Source: Membranipora membranacea (lineage: Eukaryota; Bryozoa; Gymnolaemata; Cheilostomatida; Membraniporidae). From it: a stretch of DNA of 64,000 nt. Numbering within the stretch: position 1 is the stretch's first letter; every line of letters starts with the position of its first letter. Shown piece after piece: positions 1 through 12,300 of the stretch. The stretch spans positions 13,767,001 through 13,831,000 of the forward strand of contig OU612067.1 of the NCBI GenBank assembly GCA_914767715.1, given 5' to 3'. A program made the position numbers and the translations under genes. The notes beneath the pieces were generated by a model, which did no database searches, was not told the origin of the DNA, and saw nothing but the letters and a program-made list of their open reading frames with translations.

Positions 1-99
1 CTTGGGTCTGTTTCTCAAATCTGTTGGACGTTTTATATCAAAATGAATACGAAGTCCCACTGAACTCAAATTGGCAGTTAGCCAACACAACTCATTGAC

Positions 100-215
100 A
101 TAAATTATTGACATAAATTATCGACATAAATTATTGACATAAATCATTGACATAAATTATTGACTCAATAATTTATGTCACAAGACATAAATTATTGAGG
201 TGATACAATTAAATG
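100..215. repeat. Tandem 15-16-bp AT-rich repeat with terminal inversion
   Basis: About six units of ATTGACATAAATT run from about 100 to 162. At 165-197 the motif appears in reverse (AATTTATGTC) and then forward again, so the end can form a short hairpin. It lies in the EDC4 intron left of exon 22. Confidence 0.8.
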
Positions 216-321
216 AAAGATCAATCTGATACTGGAATGAAATACTTCCTGAACTAAGCAGAGCAGTAGAAACATGCCAATCAACCGTAACTTTTAATTT
301 ATAACCACGGTACCAACATAC

Positions 322-3300
322 CATGATATTCTTGATATTAGACTGAGAGTCAGGAGCGGGAGTAGCAGCCTGAGATCTCATAGCCTCGAGCTGATCAGTA
401 AGTAATGTCTGCTGACTCTGCAGAGCCTTATCTACCTCAGAGCGTACTGCATTCCTCACATCAGCTACCATCTGTCCCTTCATACTGTTATAAAATCATC
501 AAATATAGGGGTTAGAGATTACGTCGACAGTTGCTATAAAGATAGATGTTCCTGGTAAGCCTTGTTGGCTGGTAGGAGGGAGGTATTTTCAGTGACCTGG
601 CATCAGCTACCATCTGTCCCTTCATACTGTTACAAATAATATCAACATTTATGTGCGAGGGAATAGGGTGTGCCATTAAACTATCCAATCTGCCAAATGA
701 TAGCTTGATATGGGATGAAAAATCAAATCTTAACTTTACCAAGTCTGACCAAAAATGTATCCATGGTTTATTGACCAAGATATTAAGAAAAATAAACACG
801 TATTAGAATCAGGCATAGACACATGCGCAGATTGGCCACACCGACAACATTAGGATATAGCAGGTTGGAGAATTAGGAATTTTCGATTTTTGATAATTTG
901 GAGTTGCTCCCCCACCACTTGTAACCTGCCGAGTTTAAGTTGGTGCATGGACGTACATAACAAAGTTATCCTCTCAAGTCTCATAAAAGAGTTGACAACC
1001 TTCGAGGTTGAGAAAAGTTGAGCAGCATCTGCATTCCAGTAAAGTTAAAAGCTTCAACTGTGACCATAGGCTATTTTTAGGGTTGCTACAGTGCTCTTAA
1101 TTAGACTGAGACCTTCCAAACGATACCAAATATTGGGAGGCGTAACTATAGCTTTAGTACATACCTATCTAGGGCTGCTACGACTTGCTGCTTCACTTCT
1201 CTTTGTACAGATAGCGTGATGTTATCCTTGACATCGTGGCTTGTCTGTTTGAGAGACTCGACAGCATTCTCACAGCTCGCTGACACGATAGCCTGAGTGT
1301 TCATCTGTTTAGACTTAACAGCAGACATCTGATCGTTCAGCTGCTTCATATCTACATCAGAAAATCAAAAAGTGATGAATCTCTGACAAAATAATACCAA
1401 TATAATAATATACCAATATAATAGTATACCAATATAATAATATACCAATATAATAGTATACCAATATAATAATATACCAATATAATAGTATACCAATATA
1501 CCAATATAATAGTATACCAATATAATAATATACCAATATACCAATATAATAGTATACCAATATACCAATATAATAGTATACCAATATAATAATATACCAA
1601 TATACCAATATAATAGTATACCAATATACCAATATAATAGTATACCAATATAATAATATACCAATATACCAATATAATAGTATACCAATATACCAATATA
1701 ATAGTATACCAATATAATAATATACCAATATACCAATATAATAGTATACCAATATACCAATATAATAGTATACCAATATAATAATATACCAATATACCAA
1801 TATAATAGTATACCAATATACCAATATAATAGTATACCAATATAATAATATACCAATATACCAATATAATAGTATACCAATATACCAATATAATAGTATA
1901 CCAATATAATAATATACCAATATACCAATATAACAGTATACCAATATACCAATATAATAGTATACCAATATAATAATATACCAATATAATAATATACCAA
2001 TTTACCGATATACCAATAAAAATAAAGAAAAAAAAATGATGCAAAATGATGCAACATGCTGAACACACCCAACATTTTTGCTCACAGTTGTTGGGGTCAT
2101 CTGAGAACGAGAATGATGCTCTTAGCTCTGATGCTTGATACCACAGCAACACAGCCTCACAAACATCAACCAAACAAATATTTTTTTATGGTTATGAGGA
2201 GAGCTTTTAAAATATGCTCCAAAGTATTTCTACTCACAGTTGTTGAGCCCCTCTGAGAAGGAGGCGTTGAGTTGAGAGAAGGCGTTTCTCATGCTGGCGT
2301 CAAATGAGGGTAGGACCTGCTGTGTGAGACTATCTCTGTATGAGGTCTGTATCACATCCTGTACAACCAGTCCTACAGACATACCTATCTTATCTACTGT
2401 GGCCTGTGATGAGAGAAAAATAATAACAAGTAATTTGGAGTCATTCTATCTTGATTTACTCTTAACAATGTGAAAGGGTAGACCAAGGAGTTGGAGACTT
2501 GGGCAGACATGGATCAAGTTTGATCCAACTGCCTGCATTCCAGTTGCTTTCTTCCATTGGTCACATCGGGAGCAACTACAAAAGCAGGCAAATGGACCAA
2601 ACTTGGTCTAAGTTTGATCCAATTGGCTCGCATTCTACTTTAAGGGGGGCAACTCTGATTGCAGTTCTATTGAATTTTTCTTTTTGTATTGCCTTAAAGA
2701 GCAACCAAGGTTTCAAACAACTTCTCATTGATGGCCATTGATTAATAGCAGATTGCACCTTCTGCATGGGGAAAAAGACAAAATATAATTCGGATGATTA
2801 TTCAGACAGAATTCTTGTGAAACATTTCTTCCATCAGGTACTCAAACTCAGCTAAAAGAGAATACCACATAGCAGTTTCCTGTTCCTGTTATTATTTAGC
2901 CTATGCTCTATAATTATTACAGCAAAGTCTTGGAACCTCCCCTAAACTGAAGTGTTACCCAGCTTAGAGTCAGCAACTACTTTGAGTTTTGCATCGCGTA
3001 ATGCACAAAGCTGATGCTGCCCAGCACATTATTTGCTACCCATTAATGCATTGCTGCGAAACCTTGGTTGCCCTTTAATATCCTGTCAGTACTCGTTATA
3101 GCAAGACAGTTAAAGGAGACAGTGATAACTATTGGAAAAAACACAGCTAGCTTATGCTCAATATTTGTTCTAGGCAGGGAGTATGGGCAAAAGAATTCCG
3201 TGGGGACAAATTAAGAAATGATTACATGAAGAATATAGCCTAGGTTCCCGGGCCGCTTCTCAGTTTAATTACTAGAGTAACCTTTTCACAGAGTAACCTT

Positions 3301-6300
3301 ATTACTAGATAAACTTTTTCTAGAGTAACCTTTTCACACAAAAGAATTGAGGATACCTTGAATTGATGGGTGGATGGATGGATTTTATTACTATCACTGA
3401 CAGCATTATTAAAAGAAAAAATGAGTCGCGAAATACAGTGTAATTGCTGGCACTTTGAATCAGCAAGAAAAAAGCGAAGACACTTGGAATAAAAAATCAA
3501 ATCTCTGTCTAAAAAAGTATTTCGTTTAAAATAAGAGTGATATGACGCAGAAAACAGTCTCTCCCCAGTGAGCTTCTATGTTTTACTGTACGGTATCTGC
3601 CAGATGGACATTTACTCAACAAATCATTGATGAAATGATCCTCATCGTGAATATAGCGATATGATGTGTTACTTACCTGGCTGTTGACCAATCTATTTAT
3701 ACTATCTTTGAATGTTGCGTCAGCAGCAGTTAGTTTCTCAGCCATTACGTTGTGTAAATCTTTCTTAACTGGATCTATCATCTGTTGTAAGGCTTAAAAA
3801 ATAAAAAAAAACATTTGTCAGCATGTTTGAAGACGGCACATCAAGGAATAAGTTAAAATCATTGGGTAGACTATGTATTGGCAGGGCTTCTTTTGGTACA
3901 AACCCCGTGCCCGTACCATTTTGATTTTATACTTCACCGGACCGTAAACAAAATTAGCAGTCGAAAAGAAATGAAATGATTTTTTATGTTTTTCTATAAG
4001 TGGTATTATGTAAACAATATTTTACCTCTCGCAACATGATAGATCATCTGAGATGAAATTATTAAATACTGAGCAAACTAACCACCCTACTGATGTGATA
4101 AAACAAGTCTCGATACCCTGTGATAAACCTTGATGTTGCTTGTTTTTTTTGTTTTCTGGCACAGGAGCATTAGAGGTCAGATGCTCTTTCTGACACCACC
4201 GTGATCCGCCGGGAATCGAACACAAGACCTCGCCCATGCCTTACCCATTGCACCACGGCCACTCCTTTACCCTTCCGATGTGATATCAAGGTCAAATAAA
4301 CTTATCCATCTAACCACCACATAACACCATTGCAAAAATCCGACTAAAAAATTTTATGATTCAATCATCTCCCACAGAAATACCAAAGATTTCAAAACTA
4401 AATACCACCCAGATGACATCAAAAACTCTTCTGAATCTTAATCTTTTGGGTAACTGCATGTTGCATTCAATGATAAATAATAATAAGTTCAATAAAATAT
4501 TATTAAGTTTTTGAATGCAACATCTTTACCCATAGACTAAATAATAAAAAGTTAATTAAATTATAATTTAGGCTATGGTTGCATCCTAGCAGCCCGTATT
4601 TTACTTACATGGTATGACAGACTTCTTTATCTCAGCAGATACAGATTTATCGACAAGAGTCCGGAGCTCATTGGTAAGTTTGGTAGTTGACTGAGTGATC
4701 AATCTATCCTGCATAGTCTTCTGTTCTGTAATATATAAATATATAAAAATGTTATATAGTATACTAATATAATAAATATAATTGATGAAAAACTAATAAA
4801 ATGGTTGATAAAAAAAAAAGTTGTCATATCACACGCCACATCCTAGAGCATGGGCGGCAAAATATTAGTTGCCTTAGGGGCGCAGCTGCAATATGTGCAA
4901 CAGGTTGCTCTCTGTTTGCAGGCAGGTTGGAGCACACCTGAGGGCCAACCAAACCCCAGTAGTTGATGGACTGCAGTAGAATCCGAACTCACGACATACA
5001 ACATTTGCATGCTAAAGGGACAGTGCTCTAACCAACTGAGCCACACAATTAAGTCATACAATTAAGGTATAATTATATTGATCAAACTGTACATATAAAA
5101 AGTAAGTTTGGGTGAGCTTTGACGAATAAGTAGAAAGTCTAATTTCAGTTTTAACTCAAATGTACAGCTATCAGTTTTTTTGTTGCAAATTAAACGTTGC
5201 GTTTGAAAAGACTTTGTCCCTGACCTGTCAAACAATTTAACTTGAATACCTGTGTAACTTTTACTATATTCTGGAAAGAATATGTTGATGTCCTTGTATG
5301 ATGGTGAATATATATTGTTAATAATCTTTGTGTCCTCGGTGATGGTTTTATACACATTGTCAAACATTTTATCCTAACTTTCATTTAAAAAAAATCCTAA
5401 TAAATTAACAAGTTTCAGCGATGCTCTCACTGCTAGGACAATTGTCTCACTGAAATGAATGGGCACTTCTCGCATTTTATATGCCTTATGGTTTATAATC
5501 TTTGGGGCTACTGTAAGTTCTTGCAAATTTGCGGCAGAATCAACGACCAGTAATAGTATTCATGAAGTAAAATATTTTCTTTTACTTTCAAATCACACAA
5601 ATATCTAGTGTGCTGACTGGATTGTCTTCCTATTCAACTTTGACATCAAATTTGTTGGTCAACAATGTCTTGAAGCAGGACAACTCGAATTTGTCAAAAG
5701 CATTGATGTGCATGTAATTTAAAGCTTACTGTACTGGCACTGTGGTGTGGAAAAATGAACACTTTGAGCAAAGAACCTTATAATCCACAATGTTTCTTTT
5801 GTAATTGTGTATGAAACTGCGCTTTTTGGCCCTTTTGTTCCCTTTTGTTCGGCTCATGGAAACGATTAAGCTATTTAATTTCGATTTCAATAGGTCGTTT
5901 TCGATTGCATTCACAAATTCTGTCTTATTGTCACATACGCGCCATCGACCCATGTGAAATGGTGAGATGGCGCAATTGATTACTGATTATTGATTGATTC
6001 ACTGCAGGCGATTAGTGCCGCAGTGTCTCCCGGCAAATCCATTGGATAGGTTGCTAATGATCATTCTATTGTTATTGTATCGTGTTTGGTCACTGTACCA
6101 AAGATTTGTTGACACTGTGAAAAGCATAGCGCCTGACATTCCATCAGTACATTGACAACTGAGTAAGAAATAAATACTTGACTGTACCAAGCCAAATCCA
6201 TTGGATAGGATGCTAATGATCATTATATTGTGAACTTTATTAACCACCCAGATCAATGCATGAAGCAAATAAGCAGTATTGTGGGTCGTGGTTTTATGAT

Positions 6301-9300
6301 GGTGCTCTCATTTGTTGCTAGGTGATGTATATGATGGTGATGTGGATGGCTGGTGTTCTTTCTCACATTATTGACATACTTTAGGCAGCATATGTCCAGA
6401 TAAACACTTAGTTCTGTTAAATTTAATGCTACAAGACGCTCATCATAATGTGCTAAACATGGCAAAATAACCCTGAGACATAACTTCTGTAGTCGTTCAA
6501 GAATCTCTTTGTCCCCTTTTGATAAGTATGGGAACCAACTTGGTGCTGCGTACGAGATCACTGACAGAACTCTGGATCTATAAAATGTGGCCAGAGTTAT
6601 TGTATTGTGTTGCGTTTTGATTACATAACAAGCCAAATCCATTGGATAGGATGCTAATGATCATTCGACCCAGCAAAGTCACGGTCTGCTCAGAATACAT
6701 CAAACCCGTCAATCGCCACATGGTTATCCTCAATATCTTGATGAAGCCAGGTCTCTGTTATAGCGATTGCACTGACATTCTTATATGCATAATGGCAGCA
6801 AGTTCGTCACCTTTATTGTTTATTGATCTTGCATTAGCAAGCACGAGAGCCGGTAGACAGAGCTTTTTTTAAACAACAGCTTTTCTTTTCTTACTCAGTT
6901 GTCAATGTACTGATGGAATGTCAGGCGCTATGCTTTTCACAGTGTCAACAAATTTATGGTTAGAGAATTGTAGCAAAACATAACGACTATAATTAAGTGT
7001 TATCTTGCCTTGACTTAACCTAAGGTTGACAAATCACTTCCTCTTGACATAAGAGTGAGCTGCTTTGATACTTCAACCTGGAATATATCTTCACAGATGC
7101 AGTACTGATGGATAAGATTGTTCTCTGAGTGTTCTCTGGTATTTAATCCACTAGTGAGTGTAGAAGGTAAAATGATTGAGCTGATTTGATAGATAAAAAG
7201 ACTTAAAACTGAGAGAGCTGGTTTTTGGTCAGTCAGCCCGTTGAAGCAACCTTGACCTTTTCCCACTCTTTGCTCAAAGTGTATGTCAGTCATGGAAGGT
7301 GATTGATGGAAGTAAGAGTTAGAGTAGAGTAAGAACACATTTAGCCACATATATCAATATCATACATTGGTTATCTTTGCCCTAGCTAGCATGACATATT
7401 ACACTGGTGAGAGTTAAAAAGCACTCACCACGCTTGAGGGCGTTGACAGTGTGTTCCAGCTTAGTATTCATAGTGGAGCTGAGGCTCTGAATCTGTTTGG
7501 AGAGTTTATCCAGTTTTTGATCTGATCTCTCTGTAGTTTTGAGGAGATGAATATCCCGGCCCTGTGACATCATCATTTCATTCAAAGTCAGTATGGAAGC
7601 TTTCATATCCTCGAGGTGAGATGTGAATCTGTCCTGCCTGTCAAATAAAGATCTCCAAACATTGAGATACGTTAATGGCACAGTAGTCCCACCTCCCTAA
7701 ACCTGCCTCCCTAAACCTGCCACAAAGGCAGAGAACAGTATTCAAATATATCAAATCAGCATATACTGAAAGTACCAGGGGGGGGGGAGAGAGTGGTTAA
7801 TGTGTTTCTTATATGATATCGTTATAGCTGCTCCACATCAAAGGTGTCCCCTGTTAAAACATGGCCTTTGTTTATGCATTTGCTTGCAGATGAGTGTGCA
7901 AAGCAATACATTTTTATCTTATTCCTTTTAATGATAAAGAGTCAATATTAAAGCTCTTTTTTTTTCCGGGTTTCCGTCAAACATTCTCAACAAATGAGTA
8001 ATATCCAAAAAACTCAACTGTTTTTCTGGTGGAATACTTAACCAGATGGAGAGGTATACACCCGAGGGTGCTGGGGGCTTGAACAATAAACAATGATTGG
8101 TCCAGCTCCCAGCACCCTCGGGTGTATACCTCTCTTTTTTTTCAGGTTTTCCGTCAAACATTCTCAACAAATGAGTAATATCCAAAAAACTCAACTGTTT
8201 TTCTGGTGGAATACTTAACCAGATTGAGGATATTAGCTCAATTGCTCTTTGAAGGTACAGAACAGCTCAAGAAGTAAACAAAACGAGCCCCCACTGGGAG
8301 TTGAACCCAGGACCGCTGGTTTACAAGACCAGCGCTCTGCCACTGAGCTATAGAGGCTTCGGTGCAAATTTCGGATTAACAGTAATACATATAGCTCTCC
8401 TATCGCACATATTTATTAGCCCCGCCCATTTTAACTTAGTTTCTGATGTCATCCCAATCATAAGCTATGGGTGTTTATTATTTCATGTCAGTGGTAATGT
8501 TATCAGGAAGAGTGGAAGGTTATAATGTATGGGATAACTCTATGGTAATCACAAACCACTGAATGTAATGGAAATATTATCACAACCTTATCCTTACTCA
8601 GTAGAAACACTCAACATAGGGACTGCTCTAACATTGATTTGATTGGCGGTCCCTACTAGCCTGAATAACATAGCCTTGGAAATCTTATTGTCCACATAAC
8701 TGCAAACAGCAATAAATTACCTTCAGTGTTGATGATTTTGGGCGCCTAGAATGCTACTAGGGACTGGCTATTTTTGCAAGCCCATTTGCAAAAGAAAGCT
8801 AATGATGCTATTCCAGATATGGAATGGAATTCAATGTCACAAACATATAAATTTTATGGTTGTTGTAGTTGTGGTTGTATTTAATTTAACAGCACCTTAG
8901 TTCTCTGATACCAAAGATAATAAATACTATATTATCATTGCTAATACTGTTGCATTTGATAATCTGATAATTTGGGGGTGAGTGGATACTTTGTAGTAAA
9001 AGGCCAATGTGATCCTGTACATCAGCATCCCTGACTTTGAATACACTTTAGATCATAAACATAAAAATACCGATAGCGTATTTGTATGGTTTTGACAATG
9101 TATCAAACCATTCTTCCTGATCAAACAAAACAGTTCATGTTTTTTTTATAATATTCCTCCAACAAGCCTGCCAACACATGTCATTATTATCGAACAAGCC
9201 TGCCAACACATGTCATTATTTGGTGGTCACATCCACAATCATATTTTAAAATCCTAACAAATCACAACACCCCCCCCCCCCTTCAGTGTAGCAATGCATG

Positions 9301-12300
9301 CATGGAATGCAAGTAAGATTTGATGAGCAGCTTACAAGGACTTAGTCAACTGGGGAATGTATTTCTGAATCCGCTATAAAATATCATCACAGAGTAAGGA
9401 TATATCCTATATCGTATTGTAGACACACTCTGTTTCTTACCACCCCTTTGCCTTAGTAACTTGGTTAAAAAGGTTGATTAAAGCTTATGTGTGTTGGTTG
9501 CCACACGCTATTAAATTCACCCTATGTAGAAAGGTGTGTAGAAAGGCTATGTAGAAAGGCTATGTAGAAAGGTGACTCAATAGGAACTACAATAATGGAA
9601 ATTGAGATAAAGTTCTAACAAAGTAAAGCACAATCAGACCCATATGGTGTTTCAGGCAGCCTTACTCACATAAACGATACTTGTTGTTGTTGTTGTTGGG
9701 CAGGAGGCGGTCTCTGTCTAGTGCTTGGCTCCACCTCTTCCTGTAGTACATCTCTCTCGATGTCCTTGACATTTAGCTCCTCCTCTTCCTGCGAGTCAGA
9801 TTTGTCCTCAGAAGACGGCTGGCCGCCATTATCCACATCATCATTGTCTGAGTGGTCAGTCGTATCACTAAATTATCAAATTATTAAATAAAAGTCCATG
9901 ATGAGCGCCCTGTTATCTCGTATATTCATTCCTTACATGGATTTATTTTCAGCAAAACATTGGCAGTAATGATAATATGGAGTAAGGTAAGGAAGGCAGT
10001 AGGTCAGTAGGTCAGGTAGGTAAACAAGAAGATTTTTACAACACAAACTTAGAAGGAAGTATATTTTTTCTATTGTCTTCCGTTAGTATCTAATTTCCAG
10101 TAAAAGGACCAGAGAATTTTTTGTCATGAGAAAAAATTAACTCGTTACGAATGAGATACTCAATTTGTTGCTAAACCGATACAATGAAAATCTCATGGTT
10201 CAATTGGAATTAATTCGGAACGATTTTGGTTTTTGTAGGTTTAGCAACAAATTGTGTTTTGAATATTCAATACTCAATTCAACTGAAACTATAAAGTTGA
10301 AGATTTCCAGTCTTGCGAGTAATTGAATAGGTGTTTTTTTAACAGTAATCAATACTCACAGAAAAATGTTAGGCTATAGGTGTTTTATTGACCTATTTTA
10401 TTCAATAGGTGTTTAATTTCACCATATTACTCACAAAATGTAACTGTCCATGTAAATGAAAAAGTAAAAATCTAATCAGGTTAGCTTTCTCACGCGCACT
10501 TTTTCACTGCCAGGCGATTAGTGCCGCAGGAGTTGTGGGTTCGAGCCCCACTAGGGGAGCTTTCATTGTTGATTGTTCCAGCCCCCAGCACCCTCGGGTG
10601 TATACCTCTCCTTCTTGTGAGTATTGAAAAGGTGTTTCTTCTAGAATTAAACACCTGTTGATTAGGTTGGCTGAGGTTGGGGCTTATGCGAAGTAAAATG
10701 TACATACTGTTTTTTGTGTGCAGTCATCCTTATCATTTCTGCATACTTTTTGTGAACAGGATATGAATGCATAACATACCTCTCATCGGTAACCCCTGTA
10801 TCCACTCCTGGCTCAGTATTAGGGGGTTGTGGAGCCTTAGGCCATATCTTAACGTCATATGCCGCGTTACTGGTGCTGGGCGGTAAATCCAGAGGATCAA
10901 CAGAGGCTGACAAAGTCTGAGTAACACCAAACGGGGAATCCCTACTCTGTCTGAGGGATTCTCTTTCCTGATGGAGGGATTCCCTACTGAGCAGCAGGGA
11001 TTCCTGATTCTGCTGTTGTAATAGTTGGGTTTCCAGGCTACGTAAGCTGGAATCCCTCGCAGAATCACCAGATGCAGCAGTTTGACGTAATATGTCTGCT
11101 TCTGTTAGTACAGGTATGTCAGCCAGGTCTGGTGGGGCTATAGGCTCTGCTGAAGATGGGTCAGCGCTACAAATCAGAGAAAGATGAAGTCACAAAGTGT
11201 GTAAAAATGATGCGCTTAAACATTTCTTCGAGTGCAAACGTTACTTCCAAGACTTTAAATACATACGGGGCAAAAATCATCACAATCCTTATGCAACTCA
11301 AAAAATCTCAACAAGATGCATTTTTGTAATTAGCCAATGTGAATATTATGTCTATGGACTCTGACAGCATCGAGCAAAGTAATGTACCGAACCTCCCCCC
11401 TCCTCCCTGCAAGTCTTTGATTAAAAATTGTCTCCGTGATCCTTGAGAATACATGAAGGCATACTTACTGGGCCATTGAATAAGTAAGTTATACTAGGGG
11501 AAAAAAAGGGCAGAAATCATGTAAGAATGGGCCATGTTATTAGACCTTGCCGCTACTATAAAACTTTATTTCACAACAATAAATGTTGAATGAAGTGAGC
11601 GCTAAAAACAACACAATATTCTTATCAGTTTGACTGATAATTGACTACACTTAATTGTTTGATGTTGAATGAAGTGAGCGCTAAAATGTTATTTTGATAT
11701 ATTCTGAAGCAGCGGAGGCGGTGGCAGCAGCAGCATTAAACATATCAACCAGTACAGCAATACTAGATCAAGTTTGATCCAATTTGCCCGCAGTCCGATC
11801 ATTCACATTCTACTGGTGAGCCGCATTTTGCTAGCAGCTCAAAACCTAAATGCAGGCAAATCGGATCATGCTTGATCTACAGCAATCCTTGAAATCTAAC
11901 AACAAATAATTTATCACTTGATGCCAACGCAGCCACATTTAATAGTGTATACAAGCCTTTGGGGCTATTATCATGCTAACACTTCATAGTCTAGCCTTGT
12001 CACGCAGTTACTTTGTTACCCCCAAAACAATATAAGTAGCCATGTGAGCAGGCTATTTCTAGTAACCAAGAAAATTATTAATAATTTCTGATATATAACA
12101 AATGAAATGTTTCAAATCTGACCACCGCACTTTGAGCACCATCTTATCTCAACAACTTTAAAAAGCTAACAGACCCATCGATAGTTAATCGGAGCAAAGT
12201 ATTCCACATTCTCATTTCGTCCTCCGGGGTCCGGATAGGTTTGAAATAATATGGTGAGTTCTCCATTAGGCAAAGAATTCATCGAAAAATCTGAGTAAAA

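Larger units (their letters stand above)
322..4725 (-). other. EDC4: EDC4 exons 18-22: C-terminal coiled-coil/helical region
   Basis: Exons 4609-4725, 3677-3792, 2238-2403, 1165-1351 and 322-484 encode about residues 960-1209. Readable blocks align in order with the human C-terminal half: SAEIKKSVIP, AEKLTAADATFKDSINRL, LPSFDASMRNAFSQLNASF, NNYMKQLNDQM, QREVKQQVVAALDS, QMVADVRNAVRSEVDKAL and EAMRSQAATPAP. This part is amphipathic and coiled-coil-like; in known proteins it mediates oligomerisation and P-body localisation. The final alpha-helical DCP2-binding end is not in the window: 1-321 shows no further exon, so the next one must be left of position 1. Confidence 0.9.

Noticed and set aside
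1352-2173. Three long Tyr/Ile-rich minus-strand ORFs
   Set aside because: They are three frames of the same 64-bp AT-rich minisatellite; no splice or codon-use support.
5062-5384. Two overlapping minus ORFs of 101 and 64 codons
   Set aside because: Different frames over the same intron DNA next to a SINE; no phase-compatible splice sites and no family match.
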